Positions 38,604 to 51,431 are shown, counted from the stretch's first letter. The stretch: DNA of 64,000 nucleotides from Listeria grandensis FSL F6-0971 (GCF_000525835.1 NZ_AODD01000022.1:1-64000); one strand, 5' to 3'. Notes: generated by a model from the letters alone, not told the origin. Program-made: numbers and translations.

Positions 38604-40136
38604 TTATTTTTGAATTAAACTTTCGCCAGTCATTTCTGCTGGTTTTTTCACGCCTAAAAGATCAAGCATCGTTGGGGCTACGTCGGCTAAACGACCGCCT
38701 TCACGCAGTGTTACGCCAAGCTTGGTTACGATTACTGGAACCGGAACTGTCGTATGCGCTGTATGTGGCTTGCCTTCTGGTGTTGTCATCGTTTCAGAAT
38801 TACCATGATCGGCGAAAATAATCGCAGAACCGCCTTTTTCCAAAATAGCTTCGACAACGCGTCCAAGGTTCTCATCCACTGCTTCAATCGCTTTAATCGT
38901 TGGTTCAACCATCCCTGAGTGACCTACCATATCAGGATTCGCAAAGTTTAAGATAATCGCATCGTGTTTATCGTTTTTGATATCTTCTACTAACGCATCC
39001 GTTACTTCATAGGCGCTCATTTCAGGTTTCAAATCGTACGTTTCCACTTTCGGTGAATCGATTAGAATCCGGCTTTCACCAGGAAACTCTTCGTTACGTC
39101 CACCGTTCATGAAGAAAGTAACGTGAGGATATTTCTCTGTTTCAGCAATACGCAACTGCGATAAGCCTTCATTAGATAAAACTTCCCCGATCACATTCGT
39201 CATTGGCATCGGAGCAAAAGCAACCTCCGCCACAATGCTAGGATTGTAAAGTGTCATTGTTACGAATTTGATATTTTTCGGATGTTTGTCGCCACGATCA
39301 AAATGTTCCCATTCTGTATCTGTGAACGCATTCGAAAGTTGAATCGCACGGTCAGGACGGAAGTTGAAGAAAATAACAGCGTCGTTATCTTTCACCGTTG
39401 CGACTGGTTTACCATCTTTCGCTACAACAGCAGGAACGACGAACTCGTCATTTTTGCCGTCCGCGTAAGAAGCTTCGACCAATTTCACAGGATCTTCAAA
39501 TTGCGCGCCTTCGCCTTTAACAATTGTGTTATAGGCTTTTTCGACACGTTCCCAGCGCTTATCACGATCCATCGCGTAGAAACGCCCAGAAACTGTTGCA
39601 ATCGCGCCATAGTTAAGATCGGCAATGGCTTTTTGTAACGTTTCTAAATAGCCTACTGCAGATTGTGGTGCCACGTCGCGTCCATCAAGGAAAGCATGGA
39701 TATAGACGTTTTTCACGCCTTCTTTTTTCGCTGTTTCAAGCAAGGCTACTAAATGGTTGATGTGGCTATGCACGCCACCATCTGATAGCAAGCCGAACAA
39801 GTGAAGATCAGAATTGTTCGTTTTGGTGTGTGTGAAAGCATTATTTAACGCTTCATTTTTCGCGAATTCTTCTTCTTCAATAGCTTTGTCAATACGCGTC
39901 AAACTTTGGTAAACAATACGTCCAGCGCCGATATTTGTATGGCCAACTTCTGAGTTACCCATTTGACCTTCTGGAAGACCGACATCAAGGCCGGCTGCTT
40001 TCAGTTGTCCATGCGGATACGTTTCCCAGTAGCGGTCAAAGTTAGGTTTATTAGCTAAGGCAACAGCATTCCCAACTGTTTCGTTACGTAAACCGAAACC
40101 ATCAAGAATGATGATAGCTACAGGTGATTTAGTCAT
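38604..40136 (-). CDS. gpmI: 2,3-bisphosphoglycerate-independent phosphoglycerate mutase
   Basis: This 510-residue iPGM is Mn2+-dependent in this group. The N-terminal metal motif with catalytic Ser is [19 protein letters not shown] at about 60-78, and the phosphatase-like metal ligands are [12 protein letters not shown] and FADHGNSE. The gene abuts tpiA directly. It interconverts 3- and 2-phosphoglycerate. Confidence 0.97.
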   Translation of the reverse strand: MTKSPVAIIILDGFGLRNETVGNAVALANKPNFDRYWETYPHGQLKAAGLDVGLPEGQMGNSEVGHTNIGAGRIVYQSLTRIDKAIEEEEFAKNEALNNAFTHTKTNNSDLHLFGLLSDGGVHSHINHLVALLETAKKEGVKNVYIHAFLDGRDVAPQSAVGYLETLQKAIADLNYGAIATVSGRFYAMDRDKRWERVEKAYNTIVKGEGAQFEDPVKLVEASYADGKNDEFVVPAVVAKDGKPVATVKDNDAVIFFNFRPDRAIQLSNAFTDTEWEHFDRGDKHPKNIKFVTMTLYNPSIVAEVAFAPMPMTNVIGEVLSNEGLSQLRIAETEKYPHVTFFMNGGRNEEFPGESRILIDSPKVETYDLKPEMSAYEVTDALVEDIKNDKHDAIILNFANPDMVGHSGMVEPTIKAIEAVDENLGRVVEAILEKGGSAIIFADHGNSETMTTPEGKPHTAHTTVPVPVIVTKLGVTLREGGRLADVAPTMLDLLGVKKPAEMTGESLIQK

Positions 40137-41024
<888 letters not shown>

Positions 41025-41067
41025 CTATCGTGACCTGCGAAATACGAGAGGTTAACAGTTTCAATCC

Positions 41068-42258
41068 TTATTTATCGCTAATTGATTCAACGCCTGGTAA
41101 TTTTTTGCCTTCTAGGTATTCTAGAGAAGCACCGCCACCAGTTGAAATGTGTGTGAATTTGTCAGCGTAACCTAGGTCCATCGCTGCAGCTGCACTATCG
41201 CCGCCACCGATGATTGTCGTTGCACCTTCAAGGTTCGCGATTGCTTCACAAACGCCGATTGTTCCTTTAGCAAAGTTGCTCATTTCGAATACGCCCATAG
41301 GACCGTTCCAAACAACTGTTTTCGCGCCTTGTAATTCTTTTGTGAAAAGCTCCACTGTCGCAGGACCGATATCCAAACCTTCTTCGTCAGCTGGGATATG
41401 GTTCGAGTCAACTGTGTGGAATGGTGCGTCATTGCTGAATTCGTGAGAAACAACATTATCGATTGGAAGTACTAATTTGTCGCCTGCTTTTTCAAGTAAG
41501 CTCTTCGCAAGATCGATTTTATCTTTCTCTAAAAGGGAAATACCGACTTCTTTACCTTGTGCTTTGAAGAATGTGTATGCCATTCCGCCACCGATAAGTA
41601 ATTTGTCTGCTTTTTCGATTAAGTTCTCAATAACGCCGATTTTGTCGGAAACTTTCGCGCCACCAAGGATGGCAACAAGTGGACGTGATGGGTTATCCAC
41701 AACGCCACCGATGAATTTGATTTCTTTTTCCATTAGGAAGCCTGCTGCAGAGTCCAAGTTAGAAGCGATTCCAACGTTAGAAGCATGCGCGCGATGGGCT
41801 GTTCCGAATGCGTCGTTCACAAAAACATCACCTAGAGAAGCCCAATACTTGCCTAGCTCTGGATCATTTTTGCTTTCTTTTTTACCGTCGACATCTTCAA
41901 AACGCGTATTTTCGAAAAGAATAACGTCTCCATCTTTCATCTCGTTAATCGCACCTTCAAGTTCTGGTCCACGAGTTACAGGCACAAATTTTACTTCTTT
42001 GCCTAATAATTCGCTCAAACGTTCAGCAACTGGGCGAAGTGATTTGTCCGCTTTGTCTTCTTCTGCCTTCACTTTACCTAAGTGAGAGAAAAGAATTGCT
42101 TTCCCGTTTTGTTCAAGGATATATTGAATCGTTGGAAGTGCCGCTACGATACGATTATCATTGGTAATTTTACCGTCTTTCATTGGAACGTTAAAATCAA
42201 CACGTACTAGAACTTTTTTGTCGTTTAAGTCTAAATCAGTCACAACTTTTTTAGCCAT
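41068..42258 (-). CDS. pgk: phosphoglycerate kinase
   Basis: This 396-residue kinase transfers phosphate from 1,3-bisphosphoglycerate to ADP. The N-terminal signature is [19 protein letters not shown], then GRDF-like [26 protein letters not shown] at about 185-201, and the nucleotide site GGGDSAAAA near 370. The operon continues through repeat copy B to tpiA. A terminator-like hairpin separates pgk from gap. Confidence 0.97.
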   Translation of the reverse strand: MAKKVVTDLDLNDKKVLVRVDFNVPMKDGKITNDNRIVAALPTIQYILEQNGKAILFSHLGKVKAEEDKADKSLRPVAERLSELLGKEVKFVPVTRGPELEGAINEMKDGDVILFENTRFEDVDGKKESKNDPELGKYWASLGDVFVNDAFGTAHRAHASNVGIASNLDSAAGFLMEKEIKFIGGVVDNPSRPLVAILGGAKVSDKIGVIENLIEKADKLLIGGGMAYTFFKAQGKEVGISLLEKDKIDLAKSLLEKAGDKLVLPIDNVVSHEFSNDAPFHTVDSNHIPADEEGLDIGPATVELFTKELQGAKTVVWNGPMGVFEMSNFAKGTIGVCEAIANLEGATTIIGGGDSAAAAMDLGYADKFTHISTGGGASLEYLEGKKLPGVESISDK

Positions 42259-42285
42259 AATAAAATTCCTCCATTATTCAACTTT

Positions 42286-42322
42286 CAAATAAAAAGCGGA
42301 AACAAAAGACCTGTTCCCGCTT
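42286..42322 (-). terminator. terminator between gap and pgk
   Basis: AAGCGG-x-AAC (42294-42303) pairs with GTTCCCGCTT (42313-42322), and on the minus strand is followed by TTTTTATTTG. It would make cggR-gap a separate or partly read-through transcript ahead of pgk-tpi-pgm-eno. Confidence 0.7.
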
Positions 42323-42351
42323 ATTTGTTTATTATTTAGTTCTAAGCAATC

Positions 42352-43363
<1,012 letters not shown>

Positions 43364-43397
43364 AAGTCAATTTCCTCCTTGAAAATAATGAAATTTT

Positions 43398-44444
43398 TTA
43401 TTTCAAAAGGGTGTTTTCCCCTCTTAAAAGCATCGTTGCGGCTCCTTCATCTGTTACTAAAATCGTATTGGACGGAGCGGTTTTCATATACGACTTGATT
43501 GCTTTGGCCTTCGAAGTGCCTCCTGCTAGCGCAATGATATTCGGTATGCGAGGTAGGTCTTCAAATTGTAAACCAAATGTTGGAACTTTGTACACGACTT
43601 CGCCTTGTTCGTTGAAGTAATAACCAAATGCTTCTCCTACGGCTTGTCTATCTGTAATCTTTTGCATAGCTTCGGCGTCCGTGTGTCTGCGTTTAGCCAT
43701 TGTAATTGCATCTCCAATACCGTGCAAAATGGCATTGGCTGATTGTACGAGTCGCAATCCTTCTTGAATGGCCGGCTCTTTCAGGAGCGATTGATACGCT
43801 TCTTCGCCAAGCTGTTCCGGTACGTAAAACATACGGTGTTTGCCGTTCGTCTTCGTTGCCATCCTGTCGCAAATCGTGTTGGCTTGGTTGTTCAGTTCTT
43901 CCCCGAGTCCGCCACGTCCTGGGACAAATAGTAGTTCGCGTCCATTTGCAAAGTCAGGTGTCATCATTTCAGCTAGCGTCGCCATTGTAGAACCACCCAT
44001 GACCGCGATAATATTTTTTTGCTCTGTGAGCGATAAATCCAGTTGTTCGAGTGCCACACGTCCCATTTCTTCCAAGACCCATGGTGTTACATCACTGTCG
44101 CCTTGAACAACGAAACAAGCTTTGATCTTTAATTTCTCGCGCAGTCGATCTTCCATTGTATGTATTCCCGTTAACTGATTCATAACGGATTCTAATTCGC
44201 GAAATACGACCAGACCATCCTTCGTCACTGTCATCCCAGCAGGAGCAATGCCAATCAACCCTTGTGCTTTCAAAAATTCTACCTCACCGCGTAGCACCCG
44301 TTCACTCATGCCCAACATCTGAGCAAGTGTCCGTCTACCAACAGGTTCCGCAAAATAAATCGAACGCAAGATTTGATAACGCTTCTGCATTACTAAAAGC
44401 ATGTCGGGTAATAATTTCTTTTGAATGTTAATGATATCTGACAT
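43398..44444 (-). CDS. cggR: central glycolytic genes regulator CggR
   Basis: This 348-residue SorC/DeoR-type repressor controls gap and the following glycolytic genes, with fructose-1,6-bisphosphate as effector in Bacillus. The N-terminal DNA-binding domain contains KKLLPDMLLVMQKRYQILR, EPVGRRTLAQMLGMSERVLRGEVEFLKAQGLI. The sugar-binding domain shows VMGGSTMATLAEM, FVPGRGGLGEE and ALAGGTSKAKAI. The start chosen is the ATG at 44444, 8 nt after TAGGAG. A longer frame upstream would run through its own operator. Confidence 0.95.
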   Translation of the reverse strand: MSDIINIQKKLLPDMLLVMQKRYQILRSIYFAEPVGRRTLAQMLGMSERVLRGEVEFLKAQGLIGIAPAGMTVTKDGLVVFRELESVMNQLTGIHTMEDRLREKLKIKACFVVQGDSDVTPWVLEEMGRVALEQLDLSLTEQKNIIAVMGGSTMATLAEMMTPDFANGRELLFVPGRGGLGEELNNQANTICDRMATKTNGKHRMFYVPEQLGEEAYQSLLKEPAIQEGLRLVQSANAILHGIGDAITMAKRRHTDAEAMQKITDRQAVGEAFGYYFNEQGEVVYKVPTFGLQFEDLPRIPNIIALAGGTSKAKAIKSYMKTAPSNTILVTDEGAATMLLRGENTLLK

Positions 44445-44467
44445 TTCAAAGTCTCCTAACCGTCTTG

Positions 44468-44503
44468 GACTCTTCTTGACCCGCTTAGTCATAAGATGTC
44501 CCG
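44468..44503 (-). promoter_or_regulatory. CggR operator
   Basis: On the minus strand the sequence reads CGGGAC-N6-TGAC-N4-CGGGTC-N6-AGTC. That is the Bacillus CggR operator layout (CGGGAC-N6-TGTC-N4 repeated) with only three changes. It lies 24-59 bases upstream of the cggR start, downstream of the promoter, so bound CggR would block transcription. Confidence 0.85.
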
Positions 44504-44689
44504 ATAAAACTAAAAAAACAAGAGATCCAAGTTCTGCTAGTAAACTATTGTGACTATCATCTAATATGAAACACTGTTTTAAAGCTGTATTTCGAATCCA
44601 GTCATCTTAATCGTTTCTAAACGTAACCCATCTCTTTCGTAAATCGCTTGCCGTAACGCAAGTAGTTATTTCATTACCCTACGACAACC

Positions 44690-44718
44690 ATTCTACCAGT
44701 GATTGGGTCAAAATTCAA
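44690..44718 (-). promoter_or_regulatory. candidate promoter of the cggR-gap operon
   Basis: The minus-strand -35 is TTGAAT (44713-44718), the spacer is 17 nt and the -10 is TAGAAT (44690-44695). Transcription would pass the CggR operator about 190 bases later. Confidence 0.55.
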
Positions 44719-44985
44719 GCATAAAGCCTAAATTAAAGTAAAATTCACGATCTATTAACACTGTGTTCCTACCATGAAAAAGGAGCACGTTGTACATATT
44801 CCACATAATGAATATGTTAAAACATGAACAAGTCAAACTGAAATAATTTGCGTGTGGTCAAGCAAGTCAGAAGACCACCATGATAGTCATGCTGTAGATC
44901 CGGCTTTCAATAATTCAAACATGTATGTTGGGACTGTAACTCATTTCATTCGAACAGTCCCAACATTACAGTTTATGCCAAGGAT
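44719..44985. other. intergenic region between rpoN and cggR, with a hairpin
   Basis: No gene is seen in this part of the 541-base gap. The 12-bp inverted repeat TGTTGGGACTGT (44926-44937) / ACAGTCCCAACA (44954-44965) lies 20 bases after the rpoN stop and probably ends rpoN transcription, although it lacks a T run. Confidence 0.5.
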
Positions 44986-46338
44986 CTAGACAAACCTTTT
45001 TCGCTTGGAGGAGGATGGAATATTCAGCTCACCACGATATTTCGCGATAGCTCGCCTTGAAACTTGAATGCTTTGCTCATCTAGCATTTCTACAATTCTC
45101 TGATCGGAAAGTGGTTTCAACTTATCTTCAACTCGCACAAATTGCTGAATCAAATTCTTGATACTCTGACTCGACACATCGCCTGCATCCGATTCTTCGC
45201 TTGCTTTTTTGGTGAGACTCGACGAGAAGAAGTACTTTAATTCGTAGACGCCATGTACGGTTTCCATATACTTGCCGTTGACAGCTCGACTCACCGTAGA
45301 CTCATGGACTTCAATCTCCTCGGCGATTTCTTTTAGCGTCAGCGGTTCTAAATGCGTACCTTCGTGCAAGAAAAATTCGCGTTGATGCCTCACAATCGCT
45401 TCCCCAACCCGACCAATCGTACTCTCACGCTGCTCCAAACCCTTCTTCAACCAATCGAATTCGCCAGCCTTCTCCTTCAAAAATGCCGCCACATCTTTTT
45501 CTTGCGTCGCCTGCATCATTTCGAAATAGCTTTCTTGAAATTTCATCCGTGGTAAAAATTGCTTCGCGACGGATACATGTAACTCCCCACCAACCTGTTT
45601 CAAAACCAAATCCGGTACCACATACTGTACCCGATCCGACTCAAACTCCGCTCCCGGCTTAGGATTCAACGTAATAATAAAATCGGAAACCAACTGAATT
45701 GTCGCCATCTCCATGCCTAAGCCATCCGCTATTTTTTTCCAACGTTTATTCGCGAAGTCTTCAAAATAATCATGAATAACAGCATAGGCCTGATCCGGCG
45801 CATCTGGATGTCGTTTAATTTGTAACAAAATACATTCTCTTGCATCACGCGCACCAACACCAGCCGGCTCAAAATTTTGCAATGTTTCTAAGCTTTCCAA
45901 AACATCAGCAAGAGAGATGAGCAGCGCGGCGGCAACAACTTCTGGATCTGTCTGCAGGTAACCATTCTTATCCAAACTATCAATCAAGAATAATAACGCC
46001 ATTTTTTGCTGGCTTGTCATATCTAAAAACTGCATCTGCTCTTTTAACGCATCTGAGAGCGTCATCGTTGTGTCAGCGATCTGCTCTAGCCAATCCGTAT
46101 TATCCACTCCAACCAAGTTATTTTTTTTGCGCGTCGTTATTGCATAATCAGGAGCCATATCTCTGCCTGGAATCACTTCGATTAAAGGATTCTCAAGCGC
46201 CTTATCTTCTAAGAAAGCCGTCAAATCTTCCATATTAAACTGCAACATCGCGATCGATTGCGATAACTGTTGCGTCATCATTAACTTCATCGATTGTTTC
46301 TGTTGCTGCTTTTGGACATAATTAGACTCGAGTCTCAT
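44986..46338 (-). CDS. rpoN: RNA polymerase sigma-54 factor
   Basis: This 450-residue sigma-54 (SigL) has a Gln-rich activator-interacting region I (MRLESNYVQKQQQKQSMKLMMTQQLSQSIAMLQ, residues 1-33), a core-binding domain, the helix-turn-helix TLKEIAEEIEVHESTVSRAVNGKYM at about 325-349, and the RpoN box RRAIAKYRGELNIPSSSKRK near the C-terminus. The start is the ATG at 46338, just after GAGGAGGAG. It works with enhancer-binding activators, which in Listeria control PTS operons. Confidence 0.97.
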   Translation of the reverse strand: MRLESNYVQKQQQKQSMKLMMTQQLSQSIAMLQFNMEDLTAFLEDKALENPLIEVIPGRDMAPDYAITTRKKNNLVGVDNTDWLEQIADTTMTLSDALKEQMQFLDMTSQQKMALLFLIDSLDKNGYLQTDPEVVAAALLISLADVLESLETLQNFEPAGVGARDARECILLQIKRHPDAPDQAYAVIHDYFEDFANKRWKKIADGLGMEMATIQLVSDFIITLNPKPGAEFESDRVQYVVPDLVLKQVGGELHVSVAKQFLPRMKFQESYFEMMQATQEKDVAAFLKEKAGEFDWLKKGLEQRESTIGRVGEAIVRHQREFFLHEGTHLEPLTLKEIAEEIEVHESTVSRAVNGKYMETVHGVYELKYFFSSSLTKKASEESDAGDVSSQSIKNLIQQFVRVEDKLKPLSDQRIVEMLDEQSIQVSRRAIAKYRGELNIPSSSKRKRFV

Positions 46339-46412
46339 GAGATAACTCCTCCTCTTTCCATACTCGTCTCTTCTATTATAACACGGTAAAACGCGCGCGA
46401 TAAGCCCCAATT

Positions 46413-46443
46413 AAAAGCACCTCCCAATTGTGCTGGGAAGTGC
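46413..46443 (-). terminator. terminator after the dipeptidase gene
   Basis: GCACCTCCCA (46417-46426) pairs with TGGGAAGTGC (46434-46443), and on the minus strand is followed by TTTTAATT. Confidence 0.7.
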
Positions 46444-46450
46444 AAAAGTC

Positions 46451-47380
46451 TTATTTCGGTAAATGCCGTATAAAATTATCATAGCAAAAACCTTTAATTT
46501 CCTGCTCGGTAAAATGCTTTCTAAGCGCTGCGATAAACGCCGGATATTTCGAACAATCCTCCAAGCCTTCGATATGATAAGGAATACCATCAAAATCCGA
46601 ACCAAAACCGATATTATTTACACCGCCAAGCTCACAAATATGCTTCATATGCGCGATCAAGTCGTCCATATATACCGTATCCGCCGTATCCTTAACAAAA
46701 AGCGGATAGAAAACAAGATGAATCATCGCATCTCGTTCAAGTAGCGCCTTGATTTGCTCATCAGATAAATTACGATGATGGCCACAAACTGCTTTAGCAT
46801 TAGAATGGCTAGCAATCGGATAATCCGCTAGTTCCATCACATCCCAAAAAGCTTTTTCGCTCAGATGTGATACATCGGTGAACACTTTTCGGTCATTCAG
46901 TTTTGCGACGATTGCTTTACCAAAATCCGTCAAGCCTGCGCCCCGCGTTTCTTCAATGCCATCCGCGGCTAGGTTCGCATTATTCCAAGTTAGCCCGACA
47001 GAAAGCACACCATAATCAAGCATTTGATCCAGTTTTCGCAAATCTGTACCAATTGGTTCCACGCTTTCTAACGTTAAGAAAGCCGCGATCTTCTCTTCTG
47101 GAACACGCGCAACATCCGACCACTGTCTCAGCGGCTTGATGACACCATTCCGATGCAAAACATGCTGCTTATAAATGTTGACCTGTTCAATCGCTTTTTT
47201 CCACTTTTGTTCCACAGGAGTCGCAGGATCGAGAAAGATTGCGAAAGCCTGCATTTTGACACCACCAGCAATCATTTTCTCAAAATTCACATCAAGCTGC
47301 TCCGAATCTTGAAACGTTACTTTCCCAGCTCCAGCCTGTAACTTATAAAGCGCGTCACAATGCATATCCACGATGTTCAT
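46451..47380 (-). CDS. M19-family membrane-dipeptidase homologue
   Basis: This 309-residue renal-dipeptidase (M19) family zinc peptidase is cytosolic here. Metal ligands are in [10 protein letters not shown] at the N-terminus, the Glu in [10 protein letters not shown] at about 115, [16 protein letters not shown] at about 185-200, and GSDFDGI at about 262. It probably cleaves dipeptides, including ones with D-residues. The ATG at 47380 follows GGGGGTG. It sits between MMPL and rpoN, as in other Listeria. Confidence 0.9.
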   Translation of the reverse strand: MNIVDMHCDALYKLQAGAGKVTFQDSEQLDVNFEKMIAGGVKMQAFAIFLDPATPVEQKWKKAIEQVNIYKQHVLHRNGVIKPLRQWSDVARVPEEKIAAFLTLESVEPIGTDLRKLDQMLDYGVLSVGLTWNNANLAADGIEETRGAGLTDFGKAIVAKLNDRKVFTDVSHLSEKAFWDVMELADYPIASHSNAKAVCGHHRNLSDEQIKALLERDAMIHLVFYPLFVKDTADTVYMDDLIAHMKHICELGGVNNIGFGSDFDGIPYHIEGLEDCSKYPAFIAALRKHFTEQEIKGFCYDNFIRHLPK

Positions 47381-47473
47381 CAATACACCCACCCCCATTT
47401 AATATCTCTATTATATACTTTTTGGAGTGGGAAACAAGCGTTATTCTCATAACCCAGAAAACGCCACTAAATT

Positions 47474-47597
47474 CAAGCGCGCCGAGAAATGATTAGATGC
47501 TAGGAAAAAGCGAGTACTGGAGCGGAATGTACGACTTGTACATGAGCACCGGAACGGAAGTTTTAACGACGCAGATGATCGTTTCTCGGCGCGCTTG
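47474..47597 (-). repeat. interspersed palindromic repeat, copy C (overlaps the MMPL 3' end)
   Basis: This 124-bp copy has perfect 16-bp terminal inverted repeats CAAGCGCGCCGAGAAA (47474-47489) / TTTCTCGGCGCGCTTG (47582-47597). Read on the minus strand it aligns with copy A along most of its length. Its GTCGTTAA block supplies the stop codon and last residues of the MMPL gene. Confidence 0.88.
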
Positions 47598-49775
47598 CTG
47601 GCCAGAACGCCCATTTTCCGAATAGCATTGTAATCGCTGGGACTAGGAAAGGACGGACAATAAACGTATCTAGCAAAACGCCAATCGCGGTGATTAAGCC
47701 AAATTGGACGAGCAATTGAATTGGTAACGTGGTTAAAACAGCGAATGTTCCTGCTAAAATGAGACCTGCCGATGTGATAACACCACCTGTTTGTCCTACA
47801 CCTTCCGTTATAGCCTCACGTAGTGGCAACTCTCGACTCTTTTTCCAGATGCTTGAAATCATGAAAATATTGTAATCCTCACCGAGCGCAACGATAAAGA
47901 CAAACGCATAAATCGGGATGAGCCCAGCGATCGCGTCGACACCCATAACATAATGGATAATAAGCCAGCCAAGTCCAAGCGCACTGAAAAAGGAGAGCAG
48001 AACGGTTGCCACGAGGTACACCATTGCCGTTATCGAACGCAAGTACGCGAGTAGCAATAACGCAATCAAGCCAATAACAAGTGGGATAATCAACGCCTCA
48101 TCTTGTTTAGTCACTGCTCGTGAATCGTATTGTGTCGCCGTTTGACCCGCAATCCAGACATTTTTTTGGGAAATCCCCGCGTCACTTAGCGTGGCTTCCG
48201 CCGTGTTGCGGATATCTGGGATCACGTCCATCGCTTCGTTACTGTAAGGATTATCAGAAAGCTCAATCGTATACATCCTATAATCCGGGTTCTTCGTACT
48301 AGGAACCTCCACAGAAACATTTGCTATCCCATCCAGTTTTTGCAAATTAGCCCGAAGATCCGTTTTTTCACCATTCGTATTGACAATCAAGTCCACCGGC
48401 GCCAACTGACCAGCACCGAAATGATCGCTAATCAGCGTAAAGCCTTCACGTGATGGCATATCTTTTGGGAATGTCGAAAGCGTATCATACGTATATTTCA
48501 CCTGCGTCGCAAAAAACGCACACCCACCCAAAATCAAAATCGTAATCACAAACGTTTTAATCGGATGATGCGCTGCAATTTCGCCAACACGATGCCAAAA
48601 ACGATTTTCACGGTGTAGCTTGGCTTTTTTGCCTTTTTTCGTAGCATGCGCTTTTGCCATTTCCTCTGTACGTGGCACGAATGGCCAGAATGAAACCCGT
48701 CCGAATATGCCAAGTAAAGCTGGTACTAACGTCAACGAAGAAATCATCATAATCAAAATCGACAAGCTAAATGGCACTGCAAAATTGTGAATCGAGCCAT
48801 ATTTTGCGACCAATAGAATAAGTAGCGCCGCCATGACTGTGAAACCGCTGAGCGCAATCGCTCCCGCCGTGTTACTAAAAGCTTTTTTGAATGCCGTATA
48901 GCGATTCTCATCATGATGAAGCTGACTGCGGAATCTGGCTATCAAGAACAAACAGTAGTCCGTCCCAGCCCCAAACAACAGCACCGTCATGATCGACAAC
49001 CCTTGCGAACCATACGTAATCACGCCCTCTTTCCCGAGCAACGCAATGATCGGCGTTACCGCCAAATACGCAAAGCCAACCGCAATGAGCGGAATAAACG
49101 CCAAGATTGGCGATCGATAAATCACAAGTAAGAATACCAAAACAAGTAATACCGTCCCAATTAGAAGCGAAACATCCGCATCACTAAACAGCTCCGTCGC
49201 ATCTACACTAATCCCCGCCGGTCCTGTCGTGCGCGCCGTCAATGCATCCTTGCTAGCCACTTTCTGATCGAACGGTTTATCTACAAAAATCCCATTCGCT
49301 GTTTTTTCTAACTCCTCAAAACTCGTTTTCAGTTCATCCGAAGTCGCCTCCGAATCCATCAAAACCGTCTGAATAAACGTCGTGCCGTCCTTTGAAACCT
49401 GTTGCTTTACAACTGGAAGCGGCATTTTATCATAAGGAACCACCGTTTTCTGATGCTCCACTGGATTTTGCTGTAATTCCTTCGAAAACGCCTGAATCTG
49501 CGCTAAATCCTTATTGGTCAGGCCCGTACTCCGATACCATGTAATCAATGCCGGCGTACCTTCCCCAGTTGGAAACTGCTCATCCATCATTTTTTGCGCA
49601 ACAACAGAAGCTCCGATGCCGCTAAATCAGGCGCCGCATCATCTTTATAGTCCGCCGTTTTAGGCAAGAACACTTGCAATGCAACCACAATCAAGACCCA
49701 AACAGCAAGCGTAATCCACCTGCCACGCTTACCCCCAACCGCATTTGCAATTTTACTAAAAATACTATGACTCAT
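47563..49775 (-). CDS. MMPL/RND-type transporter (frameshifted in this sequence)
   Basis: This MMPL-family exporter of about 736 residues has an N-terminal helix (WITLAVWVLIVVALQVFLP), an extracytoplasmic domain, five helices with GAGTDYCLFLIARFRSQL (the proton-relay Asp-Tyr motif), a second extracytoplasmic domain, and six more helices with LGEDYNIFMISSIWKKSRE. The first 56 residues are in a different frame from the rest; one missing base near 49611-49614 restores AASEASVVAQKMMDEQF. The C-terminal residues ASAPRNDHLRR are encoded by repeat copy C, so the natural end was changed by the repeat. A TetR regulator lies upstream. Substrates may be lipids or drugs. Confidence 0.88.
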
Positions 49776-49820
49776 CTCAACTTCCCCCTTATTTCATTTA
49801 TCAGTCGATCAATTTTTTCG

Positions 49821-49836
49821 TTTATCAAATGATAAA
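49821..49836. promoter_or_regulatory. candidate TetR operator
   Basis: TTTATCA-AA-TGATAAA is a perfect inverted repeat in the 91-base gap between the TetR gene and MMPL. The spacing and position suit a TetR-family dimer that controls the exporter. Confidence 0.5.
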
Positions 49837-49866
49837 TATTTATTTATAAAAAAAGAGACATTCCGA

Positions 49867-50469
49867 TTATACCTCTTTTTCACAAATTCCAAACATCATA
49901 AAATCAATTAATTCATCGATCCGATCAGACATCGAACCTTGCCGAAACTGGCTATCACTAGCAAAAATCGGACTAATCGTTGACAAGCAATAGCTCGCCG
50001 CTGCCTCACTCGTCACTCCTGTTCGGAGCATTCCGTCATCAGATATTCTTTCAAAAAGCCGCTTGAACGGATCCAAATAAGTCGACTGCCACAACTGGAA
50101 CATCAAAAACTGATTTTCCTTCTTCAACTCATTCAAAATATCATGAATCATCATCAAAACATTCGTCGGATGATTCTCAATCAGCATCATTAACATAGCC
50201 TTTAATTGCTTTTGCGGCGAATGATTGGCCTGCTCAATCGGAATCATATCCGTATGAATCTCAACCGTTAGCTGCCGAACAACCTCGACATAAAGCGATT
50301 CCTTATCCTTAAAATGATGGTAAAGCGCGGGTTGCGTCATCTGGCACAGCGCCGCAATATCACGAGTAGAAACCGACCTATAGCCCTTCTCCATAAACAG
50401 ATCACGAGCCGTCGTTAAAATTTTATTACGCGTAAAAATCAATTCCTCCGCACGTGTCCGCTTCTTCAT
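49867..50469 (-). CDS. TetR-family regulator of the MMPL exporter
   Basis: This 200-residue TetR-family protein has its helix-turn-helix in the first 50 residues (ILTTARDLFMEKGYRSVSTRDIAALCQMTQPALYHHFKDKESLY in two parts). A helical ligand-binding domain follows with an acidic C-terminus. It is encoded directly upstream of MMPL on the same strand and probably represses it in response to an exported compound. The gap between them holds an inverted repeat. Confidence 0.9.
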   Translation of the reverse strand: MKKRTRAEELIFTRNKILTTARDLFMEKGYRSVSTRDIAALCQMTQPALYHHFKDKESLYVEVVRQLTVEIHTDMIPIEQANHSPQKQLKAMLMMLIENHPTNVLMMIHDILNELKKENQFLMFQLWQSTYLDPFKRLFERISDDGMLRTGVTSEAAASYCLSTISPIFASDSQFRQGSMSDRIDELIDFMMFGICEKEV

Positions 50470-50536
50470 CGTATTTCGCCTCCATCACTCACTAATCATC
50501 ATTTTATCATGACTTGGCGCATCCGTAAACCTCCAT

Positions 50537-51406
50537 TCATAGCTTCTCCCGCAACGCCAAAACAGACTGCTCCTTGCGCTTCGCCTCAAACATAATGTCC
50601 ACATCCCGCCCATCGAGTAATCCCATTAACCGCTGAAAATCCTCCAGATGAATCAAATCATGATGCGACCGGTCTGTAGCACCCGTTTTTCCAGAACTAA
50701 TATGCATTTTTGGCGTCGTTTCCCACGTTTTAAAAACATCCGTCACTATTTGCGCCACATCTGCGTCTGGCTCATGATTACAAATATGATGATGAATATC
50801 AAAACAAACCGTTGCCCCCGTTGCCTTCGCAATCCCCAAAACATCTGTCGCCGTATACGTCTTATCATCATTTTCAAGCCGTAAAAGCCGCTTAATATCA
50901 TTCGGTAAGCCGTTATATGCACGAATAAAGCGCTCACTTGCCGTTTTCTTATCCCCGTAAGCCCCACCAATATGCAAAATCATGTCTGTGCCACCGACCA
51001 AATCCAACAACTGCTGGTGATACGAAAGGTCCGCAATTGCCTTCTCCACAACATCCACACGCGGCGAATTAATAATCGTATACTGCCCAGGATGCATCGA
51101 TAACCGCATCCCGTGAAGCTCCCGCAATCGACTAATCTCAGCCGTCAAAGCCATAATATCCGCATCCCGCTGCCAATCCCACGTCATAACCGGATGCGAT
51201 GCAAAAGGAATCAAATCACTCGACATCCGGAAAAAATAAATCTCATGCGCAATATTCCACTTCAAAACCCGAATAACCTCCGCCAAATTATGTACCGCAA
51301 TCTCCTTCACCTTTTCCAGCCCCTGCTCCTCGACCGTCCGCAACCGACACGTCCGAAACTTCGAAGGCATCGACATATTAATACACGCATAACCCAATTT
51401 CATCAT
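50537..51406 (-). CDS. uvsE: UV damage endonuclease UvsE
   Basis: This 289-residue UvdE-family TIM-barrel endonuclease nicks DNA 5' to UV photoproducts. Motifs include KLGYACINMSMPSKFRTCRL at the N-terminus, RMSSDLIPFASHPVM, RLSMHPGQYTIINSP, HIGGAYGDKKTASERF, LENDDKTYTATDVL, CFDIHHHICNH and HISSGKTG, which hold the metal ligands. The start is one of two tandem ATGs at 51406/51403; longer upstream frames lack an RBS. Confidence 0.93.
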   Translation of the reverse strand: MMKLGYACINMSMPSKFRTCRLRTVEEQGLEKVKEIAVHNLAEVIRVLKWNIAHEIYFFRMSSDLIPFASHPVMTWDWQRDADIMALTAEISRLRELHGMRLSMHPGQYTIINSPRVDVVEKAIADLSYHQQLLDLVGGTDMILHIGGAYGDKKTASERFIRAYNGLPNDIKRLLRLENDDKTYTATDVLGIAKATGATVCFDIHHHICNHEPDADVAQIVTDVFKTWETTPKMHISSGKTGATDRSHHDLIHLEDFQRLMGLLDGRDVDIMFEAKRKEQSVLALREKL

Positions 51407-51431
51407 TCCACCCCATTCGCACCCCATCATA

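Noticed and set aside
46339-46605. Longer rpoN start at 46410 and overlapping small frame 46411-46605
   Set aside because: GAGGAGGAG directly before 46338 and the Gln-rich region I at that point fix the rpoN start; the small frame is a shadow of the dipeptidase gene.
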